Positions 26,859 to 36,485 of a DNA stretch of 64,000 nucleotides are shown piece after piece. The stretch lies in contig NZ_LQWY01000044.1 of NCBI RefSeq assembly GCF_001643235.1, forward strand, positions 16,939 through 80,938, in the 5' to 3' direction. Positions within the stretch are counted from its first letter, which is position 1. Each line of letters begins with the position of its first letter. The notes beneath the pieces are model-generated. The model was not told where the DNA came from and made no database searches. It saw nothing but the letters and a program-made list of their open reading frames with translations. This DNA is from Domibacillus aminovorans (GTDB lineage Bacteria; Bacillota; Bacilli; Bacillales; Domibacillaceae). Position numbers and translations under genes: made by a program.

Positions 26859-28280
26859 ATGACAAATATGAATAGACGAATTGAAAAAGATTTTTTAGGA
26901 GAAAAAGAAGTACCTGCTGATGCCTACTATGGAATTCAAACATTGCGCGCAGTTGAAAATTTTCCGATTACAGGCTACCGTATCCATGCAGAGTTAATTA
27001 AAGCAATGGCAATTGTCAAAAAAGCAGCAGCTATTGCCAACAGAAAGGTTAATCGCCTCCCTCCTCATTTGGAAAAAGCCATCGTTCAAGCGGCTGAAGA
27101 AATTATTGACGGTCAGTGGCATGACCAATTCATTGTTGACCCTATACAAGGCGGAGCTGGCACGTCCATTAATATGAATGCAAATGAGGTTATTTCAAAT
27201 CGCGCCTTGGAAATACTCGGCAGAAAAAAAGGGGACTATGCTTTTTTGAGCCCGAATACACATGTCAACATGGCACAATCAACAAACGATGCTTTTCCAA
27301 CCGCTATTCATATTGCAACACTTGCTCTTTCAAAAAAATTACTATCAACCATGGAATACATGCATCAAACTTTTAAGGAGAAAGCGAACGAATTTGATCA
27401 TATTATCAAAATGGGCCGCACTCACTTACAGGATGCCGTTCCAATCCGGCTCGGGCAAGAATTTGAAGCATACTGCCGTGTTATCGAGCGGGATATAAAA
27501 CGCATTACTCAATCACGGCAGCACTTATATGATGTAAATATGGGCGCAACAGCTGTTGGAACAGGTTTAAATGCGGACCCTCAATACATTTTAGCCGTTG
27601 TCAAACAGTTAGAGACGATCAGTGGTTTCCCACTCCTTGCAGCGGAAAATCTAGTGGATGCAACGCAAAACACAGACGTCTACACAGAAGTATCCGCGTC
27701 GTTAAAAGTATGCATGATGAATATGTCCAAAATCGCAACCGATCTTAGATTAATGGCCTCCGGTCCACGTGCAGGGTTAAATGAACTTAACTTACCAGCC
27801 CGACAACCAGGTTCTTCTATAATGCCAGGAAAAGTGAACCCTGTAATGGCTGAAGTCATTAATCAAATTGCCTTTCAAGTAATCGGAAACGACAACACCA
27901 TCTGCCTTGCATCAGAAGCCGGTCAGCTTGAATTAAATGTAATGGAGCCTGTTCTCGTTTTCAATCTGCTTCAGTCAATTAGTATTATGAACAATGGATT
28001 CAACGTTTTTACTAATTACTGCGTTTCAGGTATAAAAGCAAATGAAGAGCAAATGAAACATTATGTAGAAACAAGTGTCGGGACGATTACAGCCATTAAC
28101 CCACATATCGGCTATGAAACAGCAGCAAAAATTGCCCGTGAAGCTATAATCTCAGGGAAGTCTGTCCGTGAGCTTTGCAAGCAATATAGTATTTTGTCTG
28201 AAGAAGATTTAAATCAAATTTTAGATCCTTATGAAATGACCAACCCAGGTATATCTGGAGCATCTTTATTAGATAAGTAA
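26859..28280 (+). CDS. aspA: aspartate ammonia-lyase (aspartase)
   Basis: 473 residues, fumarase/aspartase superfamily. The signature loop GSSIMPGKVNPV is intact, with QGGAGTSINMNANEVI and SPNTHVNMAQSTNDAFPTA as the other conserved blocks. MNRRIEKDFLGEKEVPADAYYGIQT and the 473-residue length favour aspartase over fumarase C. It converts L-aspartate to fumarate and ammonia. It stands alone; no asparaginase gene is adjacent, unlike ansAB of B. subtilis. GGGAG ribosome site. Confidence 0.9.
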   Translation: MTNMNRRIEKDFLGEKEVPADAYYGIQTLRAVENFPITGYRIHAELIKAMAIVKKAAAIANRKVNRLPPHLEKAIVQAAEEIIDGQWHDQFIVDPIQGGAGTSINMNANEVISNRALEILGRKKGDYAFLSPNTHVNMAQSTNDAFPTAIHIATLALSKKLLSTMEYMHQTFKEKANEFDHIIKMGRTHLQDAVPIRLGQEFEAYCRVIERDIKRITQSRQHLYDVNMGATAVGTGLNADPQYILAVVKQLETISGFPLLAAENLVDATQNTDVYTEVSASLKVCMMNMSKIATDLRLMASGPRAGLNELNLPARQPGSSIMPGKVNPVMAEVINQIAFQVIGNDNTICLASEAGQLELNVMEPVLVFNLLQSISIMNNGFNVFTNYCVSGIKANEEQMKHYVETSVGTITAINPHIGYETAAKIAREAIISGKSVRELCKQYSILSEEDLNQILDPYEMTNPGISGASLLDK

Positions 28281-28286
28281 ATATAT

Positions 28287-28333
28287 GACTATTCGTTTAG
28301 CAGTTAATGACTGGCTTTTCGAATAGTCTTTTT
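28287..28333 (+). terminator. terminator of aspA
   Basis: GACTATTCG and CGAATAGTC arms, then T5. Confidence 0.75.
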
Positions 28334-28407
28334 CCTTTTTTAATCTCAATGATCCTCATCGAGCAGCTATTCACACACTTCCACCAGGCTTCATGATCTC
28401 ACATCTC

Positions 28408-28968
28408 CTACTCCATATTCTTGATATGTTGTGTCGATATAAGTTGATCAACGAGTTTTTCAGCTGTTTTCCGATACATATTGCTCATATGAACGAGCGA
28501 AAGAATATGCATAATGTGTTCAAGTTCATTTGTATCCGCTTTAATTTCATTCATGCGGCTCATCGCGTCTTCTTTAAAATGAGTGACATTGTTTGCGGCA
28601 ATATCGAGATAACTTTTGTAAAATGAATCAATATCGATTTCATCAATATTTTCATTCACACCTTCAAGTGTCGTTTTAATATCGCTAATTGATAGTGTGC
28701 CTTTCAGCTGGTAGATGAGACTGATTAATAATAAATGCTCTTTAGAATACTTTTTTTGTTTAATCGGGAAAAGCAGCTTTCCTTTCGCATAGTTGTTAAT
28801 CATCGTTTTCGTTAGCACTTTTTCGTCTTCATTGCGGGTTGATTGATTAAATGTATGTTCAAATAATTGAATGACTTGGTCCATATATAGATCAATGTTT
28901 GGTATATCATCCGGTGTGAGCTGGTTTTCGAGATGCAGTTCATTCAAAATGTCTATTAAATTCCCCAT
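28408..28968 (-). CDS. DUF1836 family protein
   Basis: 186 residues, soluble and mostly helical. The segment VLTKTMINNYAKGKLLFPIK followed by QKKYSKEHLLLISLIYQLKG is the winged-helix-like core I associate with DUF1836; members are suspected regulators but none is well characterised to my knowledge. GAAGGTG ribosome site. It diverges from the hemolysin III gene and may share its promoter region (28969-29111). Confidence 0.72.
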   Translation of the reverse strand: MGNLIDILNELHLENQLTPDDIPNIDLYMDQVIQLFEHTFNQSTRNEDEKVLTKTMINNYAKGKLLFPIKQKKYSKEHLLLISLIYQLKGTLSISDIKTTLEGVNENIDEIDIDSFYKSYLDIAANNVTHFKEDAMSRMNEIKADTNELEHIMHILSLVHMSNMYRKTAEKLVDQLISTQHIKNME

Positions 28969-29111
28969 AGTAACACCTTCTTTTTTATCATAATTATATT
29001 GTCTTTATTATAGGTGAATATTGATATAGTGTAAAACTTGACTATGTAATGTTACAACTCTATTATAATATGTAGTATCAAAAACTATATATCGCTTTGG
29101 AGGTATTTTGA

Positions 29112-29759
29112 ATGACTGTTTTTATTCGAGAACCGATTAATGCACTTACCCATTTAGCTGGCGCCATTTTATCAGTCGCAGCACTGATTGCAATGGTTAT
29201 CAAAGCAGCGTTCACTATTGAATCAGCGGCCGCTATTACAGCTGTTACAATTTTCGGCGTCAGTTTAATTCTTTTATACTCAGCATCCGCTGCCTATCAT
29301 TCTGTTATTGCAAGAGATACCGTCATTGCCTTTTTCAGACGGCTTGATCATTCCATGATCTTTATTTTAATTGCCGGTTCCTATACACCTTTTTGTTTAA
29401 TCAGTTTGAATAATACGACCGGATGGACGCTGTTTTGCATCGTTTCAGCCATTGCGGTGTTCGGCGTTATCTTTAAAATGGTCTGGTTTAACTGTCCGAG
29501 GTGGTTGTCAACAGCTCTTTACATTGTCATGGGCTGGATGGCGATTTTCATATTCTCTCCGCTCGCATCAAATATGGAATCAGCTGGACTCTTGCTGCTT
29601 GTAGTGGGCGGCGTTCTGTACACAATCGGCGGCATCATTTACGGATTAAAACCGAAGTGGCTGCAGTTCAAACAAATGGGCTTTCACGAAATCTTTCACA
29701 TCTTCATCCTGCTTGGCAGTCTTGCTCACTTTTTAAGTGTTTATGTATACGTGTTATGA
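29112..29759 (+). CDS. hemolysin III / PAQR family membrane protein
   Basis: 215 residues, seven membrane segments. Zinc-ligand motifs of the family are present: EPINALTHLAGA near the N-terminus, SAAYHSV, RRLDHSMIFILIAGSYTPF, and the C-terminal HEIFHIFILLGSLAHFLSVY. Homologues are called YplQ or YqfA; bacterial members influence membrane homeostasis rather than acting as true hemolysins. GGAGG ribosome site and its own terminator. Confidence 0.88.
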   Translation: MTVFIREPINALTHLAGAILSVAALIAMVIKAAFTIESAAAITAVTIFGVSLILLYSASAAYHSVIARDTVIAFFRRLDHSMIFILIAGSYTPFCLISLNNTTGWTLFCIVSAIAVFGVIFKMVWFNCPRWLSTALYIVMGWMAIFIFSPLASNMESAGLLLLVVGGVLYTIGGIIYGLKPKWLQFKQMGFHEIFHIFILLGSLAHFLSVYVYVL

Positions 29760-29776
29760 TAGGGAATTAATGCAAA

Positions 29777-29814
29777 AAGATCAGTCTTCTCGTGTTTAAG
29801 AAGACTGATCTTTT
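29777..29814. terminator. terminator of the hemolysin III gene
   Basis: AAAAGATCAGTCTTCT stem and complement, between convergent genes. Confidence 0.85.
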
Positions 29815-29836
29815 ATTTATATATGACACCTACAAA

Positions 29837-30214
29837 TTATGTTAAGACATAATCAGCTAGTACTCTTTGCACTTCATAAATATTTAAACTTTTATTAAAC
29901 TGTTTCTTAATCGGTGCCGTATCACCTGTAATCCAAATTTGCAGCTCTGCATCCAGATCAAAACTTCCCGCCGTTTCAACACTAAAGCGGGTAATACTTT
30001 TATATGGCAAAGACTGAATTTCCACTTTCTTTCCTGTCATCCCCTGCTTATCAACTAAGATCAGCCGTCGGTTCGTGAAAATAAACAGATCGCGAATCAG
30101 TTTGTACGATTTTTCTACTTTTTCATTTGTTGCCAGAACCTCTCCGAATTCCTTTTTCATATCTTCATTATCAACTTCTGAAGCATTCCCCATCAATCCA
30201 TCCAAAAACCCCAC
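29837..30214 (-). CDS. bacterial PH-domain protein (YvbH-like)
   Basis: 125 residues from GTG 30214, with GAAGGAG eight bases upstream; the GTG at 30223 overlaps that ribosome site. This gives an N-terminus (M)GFLDGLMGNASEVD as in homologues. It has a single bPH domain: DLFIFTNRRLILVDKQG, the KVEIQSLPYKSITRFSVETAG strands and a C-terminal helix. No membrane segment. Biochemical role unknown. Confidence 0.82.
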   Translation of the reverse strand: MGFLDGLMGNASEVDNEDMKKEFGEVLATNEKVEKSYKLIRDLFIFTNRRLILVDKQGMTGKKVEIQSLPYKSITRFSVETAGSFDLDAELQIWITGDTAPIKKQFNKSLNIYEVQRVLADYVLT

Positions 30215-30325
30215 TTCATCCACTCCTTCATTATTTTTCTTAATTATATGATGGTTATTCCAATTTTAATAATTATGATTTATTCAAACGGAAAACCTAT
30301 TGAAAGATACGCTCAGACGGCAAAT

Positions 30326-30362
30326 AAGCTCACCTCCAAATCGTTGACTTGGAGGTGAGCTT
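30326..30362. terminator. terminator of the dhaKLM operon
   Basis: AGCTCACCTCCAA and TTGGAGGTGAGCT arms just beyond the dhaM stop. Confidence 0.8.
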
Positions 30363-30368
30363 TGCTTA

Positions 30369-30752
30369 TTAATTCGTTTTTTCTTTTGATAAATATTCCT
30401 GCTCAAGCTCTGTCACAATCTGATCGATCCGTTGGCCTTGTCCACTTAAGACTGCTGCTAGAAACGATCCTTCCACGAGAGGAACGTCGACGAAGCGAAT
30501 GGTATGCTTTCCGGTATACAATTCGAGAGCCAATTCCGCATTCATCGTTGCCGATCCGATATCTGTCAAAATCAATGCATCATCGGAAATTTGAGAAAAA
30601 GCTTGCTCGATTCGCGAGACTTCTGTCCCGATTTTTCCACCTTCTAATCCGGCCGCGACCAGAATCTCAATAGATGGTACCATCTCAGCCAGCAATTCCT
30701 TTAAACCTGTTGCGAGCTTTTCACTATGCGAGACGAGAATCAGATTAATCAT
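30369..30752 (-). CDS. dhaM: dihydroxyacetone kinase phosphoryl donor subunit DhaM
   Basis: 127 residues, a PTS IIA-mannose-like domain. The phospho-acceptor histidine is H9 in LILVSHSEKLATG; ALILTDIGSATMNAELALEL is the conserved core. It receives phosphate from HPr and passes it to ADP bound on DhaL. Only the IIA part is present; the HPr and EI-like extensions of enterobacterial DhaM are absent. It overlaps dhaL by 8 bases. Confidence 0.92.
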   Translation of the reverse strand: MINLILVSHSEKLATGLKELLAEMVPSIEILVAAGLEGGKIGTEVSRIEQAFSQISDDALILTDIGSATMNAELALELYTGKHTIRFVDVPLVEGSFLAAVLSGQGQRIDQIVTELEQEYLSKEKTN

Positions 30753-31347
30753 GAAGCACCTCCACGATGTTCTTTAAGAGGATCGAACTCGATAAGGCTC
30801 CTGGATCTTGAACACCCTTTGTCGCTTCTCCAAAGTAGGAAGCACGCCCTTTTGTTGCCACGAGATCCTTCGTATCCACTAACGCTTGATCAATCACTTC
30901 TTCTAAAGTCGAATCAGCTTGAAGGGATGCAGTAAATGGTTCCCAAATATCAACCATCGTTTTCTGACCGGCTTGTGATTTCCCACGACTCTTGATGCCT
31001 TCTGTTGCTTCTTTAAAACCAGCAAACAGATCCTCTCCCTCTACCGACTTCATCCCGCTCCATTTTGTCGCGAACTTTACGAATGCTGTTCCATACAAAG
31101 GACCCGAAGCACCACCGACCGTCTTAATGAGCGTCATTCCAACTAGTTTTGACAATTCTCCAAGATCTGCAAGAGAATTCTGTACCTCGAGCTCCTTTTT
31201 AACACCTTGAAAACCACGAGACATATTAATTCCGTGATCACCGTCTCCAATTTCTCTGTCTAAGTCGGTCAGTTCATCCTTTTGTTGTTCAATTGCGTCC
31301 GCTGTCGCAAGCAAGGCTGTGCGTAATGCTTCTACTGTTAATTTCAT
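30745..31347 (-). CDS. dhaL: dihydroxyacetone kinase ADP-binding subunit DhaL
   Basis: 200 residues, helical-barrel nucleotide subunit. The magnesium-binding aspartates are in DLDREIGDGDHGINM (D30, D35, D37), and GGASGPLYGTAF binds the phosphate. It keeps ADP/ATP bound and shuttles phosphate between DhaM and dihydroxyacetone on DhaK. It lies 10 bases downstream of dhaK. Confidence 0.93.
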   Translation of the reverse strand: MKLTVEALRTALLATADAIEQQKDELTDLDREIGDGDHGINMSRGFQGVKKELEVQNSLADLGELSKLVGMTLIKTVGGASGPLYGTAFVKFATKWSGMKSVEGEDLFAGFKEATEGIKSRGKSQAGQKTMVDIWEPFTASLQADSTLEEVIDQALVDTKDLVATKGRASYFGEATKGVQDPGALSSSILLKNIVEVLHD

Positions 31348-31357
31348 CTATTCCACC

Positions 31358-32335
31358 TCACACTAAAAATCCGATTGCCTTTGACGAGGCATCTAAATAT
31401 TGAAGTAATTCCTCATCAACAGGGAGTAACGTGATGGAGAATCCATGCATTTCAAGTGCCGTCATGTAATTTCCTACATAAGGACGGACAATTTCATATC
31501 CTTTTTGCTCGAGTAGTTCACTTACATATTTATAAGTCAGATACAGCTCAGAGACCGGCGTCCCACCCATACCGTTTACCATGACAGCAACGCGCTTATC
31601 CGCCACCTCAGCTGTCAAATGCTCAACTAGCTGAGCTGCGATGTCTTTGACAGGAGCGACCGCTTTTCGTTCAACGCCTTTCTCCCCGTGGATCCCAATC
31701 CCGATCCACATCTCATCGTCAGACAGTTCAAAACCCGGCTTTCCACTTTCCGGCATATAACAAGGAGACAGCGCCATTCCCATTGAACGGACCCGGCTGA
31801 TGACTTTACCCGCTACTTGCTTCACCTCATCCAGTGATTTTCCAGAAGCAGCTGCTGCTCCAGCAATCTTATGGACGAAAACCGTGCCAGCGACACCTCG
31901 ACGATCTTCTTCGTTCTTAATCGAGATATCGTCATTCACCACCACTGTATCGACCTGAATTCCTTCTAATTCGGCCAAATCTTTCGCCATGTCAAAATTC
32001 ATGACGTCGCCCGAGTAATTCTTAACGACTAGGAGTACACCTGCACCTCCATCTGCTGCTTTGATTCCTTCGAGCACCATGTCCGGTGTTGGTGAGGTGA
32101 ATACTTCCCCACAGACAGCCGCATCAAGCATTCCGTCTCCAATATAGCCAGCGTGTGCAGGTTCATGCCCGCTACCTCCACCTGAAACGAGGCCTACCTT
32201 ACCGGCGATGGCTCCACCTTTTCGTTTGACGACGTTTAATCCTTCTACCTTTTCGTACTGATTTGGGTGAGCGAGTACGAGTCCTTCTACTATATCCGAC
32301 ACAAATCGATTCGCATCTTGCATTAGCTTATCCAT
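31358..32335 (-). CDS. dhaK: dihydroxyacetone kinase substrate-binding subunit DhaK
   Basis: 325 residues. The substrate forms a hemiaminal with H216 in IGIGIHGEKGVER; SGGGSGHEPAHAGYIGDGML and NYSGDVMNFDMA are the other conserved blocks. First gene of dhaKLM, a PTS-driven dihydroxyacetone or glycerol-derived triose utilisation route. No DhaS/DhaR regulator or glycerol dehydrogenase gene is adjacent. Confidence 0.94.
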   Translation of the reverse strand: MDKLMQDANRFVSDIVEGLVLAHPNQYEKVEGLNVVKRKGGAIAGKVGLVSGGGSGHEPAHAGYIGDGMLDAAVCGEVFTSPTPDMVLEGIKAADGGAGVLLVVKNYSGDVMNFDMAKDLAELEGIQVDTVVVNDDISIKNEEDRRGVAGTVFVHKIAGAAAASGKSLDEVKQVAGKVISRVRSMGMALSPCYMPESGKPGFELSDDEMWIGIGIHGEKGVERKAVAPVKDIAAQLVEHLTAEVADKRVAVMVNGMGGTPVSELYLTYKYVSELLEQKGYEIVRPYVGNYMTALEMHGFSITLLPVDEELLQYLDASSKAIGFLV

Positions 32336-32424
32336 CTCTATCTCCTCTTCCTCTTAATATTATAATAATTCGACAAAACCAGCATGAAGTCCTGCGCTAT
32401 TTATTTAAGAATGAACTGGCTTTT

Positions 32425-32877
32425 TTATTGTCCGAGCTGCTCAATATTCATTCGGAGGTCTTGAAGTTCTTGAATCGTTTGTAGTAATTCCGTATTTTTA
32501 AATATAGCGGCCGGATCAACAACGCCATTTTCAAGTTTGACTAGTGCATCACTTATGCCCGTTTCAAGCTGAACACTGTAATCAAGCACTTTGCCATGAA
32601 TACCTTCTGCGGCAGCAGGCACTTCTATTTCCTGCATAAAATCGATATCCTGCTGCATGCTTTCAAACTGTGTCTGCACGTCTCCGACAATGTTCGGGTT
32701 AGAAGCAGCACTTTCTAGCAGCGCCGGCACATCGGTTGCGAATTGCTGTGTTTCATTTAAAAAGTCGGTCATATCGGTTGCGTATGTCAATGTATTGTTT
32801 GCTTCGTCAAGTAGACTGCATCCACTAAGAATAATAATAGCAGATAGTCCGATTGCTGCGGTCCATTTCATCATCAT
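32425..32877 (-). CDS. DUF6376-type lipoprotein
   Basis: 150 residues. Signal peptide with lipobox LSGC (Cys about residue 20), so it is anchored to the outer face of the membrane. The mature part is helical and acidic (LDEANNTLTYATDMTDFLNE, LRMNIEQLGQ). I place it in the DUF6376 group of Bacillus lipoproteins, function unknown. GGGGGAAA precedes a run of three ATG codons, so the exact start is ambiguous by two codons. Confidence 0.75.
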   Translation of the reverse strand: MMMKWTAAIGLSAIIILSGCSLLDEANNTLTYATDMTDFLNETQQFATDVPALLESAASNPNIVGDVQTQFESMQQDIDFMQEIEVPAAAEGIHGKVLDYSVQLETGISDALVKLENGVVDPAAIFKNTELLQTIQELQDLRMNIEQLGQ

Positions 32878-32990
32878 TGGTTTCCCCCATTCAGTTTTAT
32901 ACCTGATATACGTCCAAATGAATTAAATGGATTCATTTTTATTTTTTGCTCCTCTATTTCACACAAAAAAACCTGCTTAATTGGCAGGTT

Positions 32991-35198
32991 TCAATAAAGG
33001 GAAATAGCACCATTTTGTTCCAATTGAGCATTCACATGATACGCCGCAACAGCAAATGTATGTACGCGGCTGCCAATCTGAATGGTCGTGTCTTCAAACA
33101 CCGTATTCATTTTAATAATACCGTTTTCCGGCACATGAATACGCGTTTTTGATCCTGCTTCCGAGCCTACTTCATCAATCGTTACGTTATGTCCCGCGAC
33201 AATTTCACCACCTCTGCACACGCCGCGAATAAACACATCATTACCTGTGCGGACACGGCAATGGTAAATTCCCTGTCCGCTTACGACTAAATCGCCGCTT
33301 GAATAAAGAGAACTATTAATGGCATAAGGAACGGTCAACTGGCAGCTAGGTTCAACAGGAATGCTGTACAGTTCATACAACTGGCGCAGCTCGTCTGTTA
33401 ACTCTTTAATCGCCGCTACTTTATTGATCTGCTCTTTTGAAAGCGCGATAAACATGCTGTGCAGCCGCGCTGAACTTGTCATCCATTCTTTTTCAAGAAT
33501 CGGCTGATGTTCATTAACATTCTTCACAAACCGGAGCAAAATCCCACGAAAATCCGTATATTTACGTTCAAGCAATAACCGGATCACAGAATGAAGCTCT
33601 CCCACTTGAAGCGCATTTTCCTTTTCACGACGCACCATTATGAGCTGTTTAATCGCTAGCATCATATGATCCAAATAGTACAAAATTTCTTTCGCCTGCG
33701 CGACGAGTTCATCGATGACGATATTTGATTTACCCGCGCTGATCGTTGAAGAAAACACATTGCTTTTAACTGTCACAGAATGTCCCGATTCAAGATGTGC
33801 TTTCGATACCGTTCCTTTTACAAATATGTTTCCGCCTGATTCAACCGTCATTGATTCCTGCACATTTCCGAGCACGCGCACATCACCTTGAAAATGAATG
33901 TTACCCGAATCGAGGTCTACATCTTTCGAATGAACAAGTTCCTCCATAACATCTGCCTTAAACAGCATCCCGCGCCACTCCAATTGCGGTCTCCCGCCTT
34001 TTAGAGCAATGATCTTCTTATCTGTCACAATCACATTTTTACCGGGGCGGACCGTCACATCTTTCACCGCTTTCGGTAAAATTGGTTTCCCGAGCAAATC
34101 GGTTCCCGCCATCCCTGGCACCGATGAAATGACTTCTGCGATCATTTCGCCTTCTTCCACATTGACAAATATATTTTTCTCACGGTAATCAACCTTTTCT
34201 ACTTCATCCCATGACATCTCATCCGGCTCACGGACGAGCACGTGAACATCCCCATTTAACCCTTCTGTCGGATATGTTCCTTTTGCAATAATGTAATCCT
34301 TTGAGCTCGGGTTTCGACACGCATCGACAATCGTATGCCGTAATATGCCATGCGTTACATTCAACTCCTGCAGTCGCTTCATCACTTTCTTCACTTCTAT
34401 ATCATTTGACTCCAGCACTTCCTCTTCCGCTTCAATCCGGAGCGTCAACGCCGGCTGCATATCATTCAAATACCGATTAATCCGCTTGCCAGGCTCGTAT
34501 GAAAGAACCGCCAGCATATCCTGTTCAATAAGCTGGATGTCCATCTTTGACGCAGACACTTCATCGGTCACATGCACTAAAATATTATCAAGCGGCGTCA
34601 CAGTTGTCCGCTCTTCAATTTGCCGCCCATTGACAATCACCCGCACGTTATCTGTTGGCTCAATAAACGGATAACGATCCCCCTCCGAATGTACGAGGAC
34701 ACGCCCATTTTGTACAAACACACAAGGCCCTTCCTTTTTCAAAAGGACCTGTTCATCTGTATTAGACTGATCCCGCTTCAAATGCTGTTCATCTTCTCGA
34801 TCATCGAGAGGCAAATCAATCGATTCATCTATATTAAACGGTTTCTTCTGTTCCATTTTTATTAAAGGGACAGCCTTTTTGATTACAAGCACTTCTGCGG
34901 GATGCTTTTTTAACCCGAACAAACTTTTAGCAGGTCTTGACAGCACAGTTACATTGACCTCATTGATCGTGGCGCCGAGAAGTGCCAATGCCTTATTCAC
35001 CGCGGCCTCAATTGTTTCTCCTTTAGTTTGAATGGATGGTTCCACCTCATTCACTCCTTTTGCAAAGACTTCCCATTCTTCATTAACAGCTACAATGATC
35101 CCTTCTTTATTTACGATCACAACATGATCACGAAATGAATTTAATACGGACTGAACATCAAACCCCCTCTCTCCACAACACCCGACAATATACTGCAT
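32991..35198 (-). CDS. FapA family (DUF342) protein
   Basis: About 735 residues. An N-terminal PAS-like stretch (DHVVIVNKEGIIVAVNEEW) is followed by a Jag-N-like domain (KGETIEAAVNKALALLGA) and the long DUF342/FapA beta-helix (about 250-730; FVNVEEGEMIAEV, PGMAGTDLLGKPI, GNIFVKGTVSKAHLESG) interrupted by a helical region. FapA-type proteins are thought to be cytosolic polymer-like scaffolds. The start is doubtful: ATG 35198 has no convincing ribosome site, whereas a strong GGAGAGAGGGGG lies 35 bases inside, before an ATG (35158) in another frame. Confidence 0.75.
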   Translation of the reverse strand: MQYIVGCCGERGFDVQSVLNSFRDHVVIVNKEGIIVAVNEEWEVFAKGVNEVEPSIQTKGETIEAAVNKALALLGATINEVNVTVLSRPAKSLFGLKKHPAEVLVIKKAVPLIKMEQKKPFNIDESIDLPLDDREDEQHLKRDQSNTDEQVLLKKEGPCVFVQNGRVLVHSEGDRYPFIEPTDNVRVIVNGRQIEERTTVTPLDNILVHVTDEVSASKMDIQLIEQDMLAVLSYEPGKRINRYLNDMQPALTLRIEAEEEVLESNDIEVKKVMKRLQELNVTHGILRHTIVDACRNPSSKDYIIAKGTYPTEGLNGDVHVLVREPDEMSWDEVEKVDYREKNIFVNVEEGEMIAEVISSVPGMAGTDLLGKPILPKAVKDVTVRPGKNVIVTDKKIIALKGGRPQLEWRGMLFKADVMEELVHSKDVDLDSGNIHFQGDVRVLGNVQESMTVESGGNIFVKGTVSKAHLESGHSVTVKSNVFSSTISAGKSNIVIDELVAQAKEILYYLDHMMLAIKQLIMVRREKENALQVGELHSVIRLLLERKYTDFRGILLRFVKNVNEHQPILEKEWMTSSARLHSMFIALSKEQINKVAAIKELTDELRQLYELYSIPVEPSCQLTVPYAINSSLYSSGDLVVSGQGIYHCRVRTGNDVFIRGVCRGGEIVAGHNVTIDEVGSEAGSKTRIHVPENGIIKMNTVFEDTTIQIGSRVHTFAVAAYHVNAQLEQNGAISLY

Positions 35199-35335
35199 TT
35201 CCCAACAATAGTACCATTGCTATAGTACTATTATATATCAAAAAGGGGAACACCGTTTTGATTACTCATCTTCCTTCTTATCCTTATTATCGGACAATAA
35301 AAAGCCTCCGACAGTACTCTGTCGAAGACTCCATT

Positions 35336-36004
35336 TTATATCTTACACCAGTAAACGATTCCCGCTGCCTGTTCCACTGCTTTCATCGCCACTTCCTGTA
35401 CGGCGATGATAAAACACGTCGCCGGGCCGGATGATTTTTCTAAATCCAATTCGCATGTAAGAGGTCTCTCCGCTAATTGTTCCAATTCATAGCGAATTCC
35501 TTTTGATCCAACTGGTACAACCGATTCAACACCTGGCATAGAATTGATTTTTTTAAAAACAGCTAGAGAAGCAACATCATCTGGATTTTCCAACACTTCT
35601 GAACCGACAAGCGGTTTACCGATAACACCGTACCGTACCGCATTCCGGTCAAATTGATCGATATTCCGTACATGCCTGCCTATGATGACGACACCTGTTG
35701 CGGATTGATTCATGACAAAATTCGACTCGGTACTGCCAGTCAATTCAAGCGTACAGCCAATTTCTACTGCCGCCTGTTTAATACCGTCGCATAATAACGG
35801 CCACGCATCGTCCCCAGAAAAATTATGAATGATCGCCGCAAACGGTTCGCCGCCGGCTGCGACGCACTCCATTAGTGCGACACGCGCAGAAAAATAACCA
35901 ACGGTCTCATATGGAACACGAACGAGATCATTCCGCTTACCACCGATAGCCCCGCTATTGTCCGCAGCGATGATCAGCCCATTCGTTTGAATGACATCAC
36001 GCAT
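35336..36004 (-). CDS. cblS: alpha-ribazole kinase CblS (AIR synthase-like)
   Basis: 222 residues with a PurM/AIR-synthase-like ATP-binding fold: LIIAADNSGAIGGKRNDLV, ARVALMECVAAGGEPFAAII and TGSTESNFVMNQSATGVVIIG. In Listeria and Geobacillus the CblS protein of this family phosphorylates alpha-ribazole. Here it overlaps cblT by 8 bases at the end of the corrinoid operon, the same arrangement. It would make alpha-ribazole phosphate for CobS without CobT. Last gene of the operon. Confidence 0.82.
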   Translation of the reverse strand: MRDVIQTNGLIIAADNSGAIGGKRNDLVRVPYETVGYFSARVALMECVAAGGEPFAAIIHNFSGDDAWPLLCDGIKQAAVEIGCTLELTGSTESNFVMNQSATGVVIIGRHVRNIDQFDRNAVRYGVIGKPLVGSEVLENPDDVASLAVFKKINSMPGVESVVPVGSKGIRYELEQLAERPLTCELDLEKSSGPATCFIIAVQEVAMKAVEQAAGIVYWCKI

Positions 36005-36485
36005 TCAGATGGCCGAACCGCTTTTCAAATGCCGGCACAATGCGGGGAATTAATATCGCTGCGATCATCGTATTAAAAATCGCCGCCATCGTAATGCCCG
36101 GCACTGCTCCAATATAGAACGGCATCCCCATAAGCAAAATAAACGGAGCCGGTAAAACAAATCCATTCAAAAGGATGAATGTCACAATCGCCGTCCATTT
36201 TCGAACGGCCACATACAATTGACCGAACAGCCACACAATCGCCGCCATTTCAATGGCAATAAGCAAATGAAGCGGCCCCATTGGAAGGCCGCCGATTAAC
36301 GCCGAGACGAGATGACCGAATGCACCGACTAAAGCTCCGGCAACAGGGCCAAGTAAAACCGCCGCGACTAATGCGGGAAACGAATCAAGCGCCACGCTCG
36401 AAATCGGTGCTGGCACTTTGATCATCCCACCAACAACTGATAAGGAAACAAACAGAGCGAGCCAGCTTATTTTTTTCGCATTCAT
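35997..36485 (-). CDS. cblT: ECF-type alpha-ribazole transporter CblT (S component)
   Basis: 162 residues, about five to six membrane segments, with the features of an ECF substrate-capture protein (LALFVSLSVVGGMIKVPAPI, LDSFPALVAAVLLGPVAGAL). Coupling to cblS (8-base overlap) and position in a cobalamin-riboswitch operon identify it as CblT, which imports alpha-ribazole. It overlaps the adenosyltransferase gene by 4 bases. The shared ECF energising module is not in the window. Confidence 0.82.
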   Translation of the reverse strand: MNAKKISWLALFVSLSVVGGMIKVPAPISSVALDSFPALVAAVLLGPVAGALVGAFGHLVSALIGGLPMGPLHLLIAIEMAAIVWLFGQLYVAVRKWTAIVTFILLNGFVLPAPFILLMGMPFYIGAVPGITMAAIFNTMIAAILIPRIVPAFEKRFGHLNA

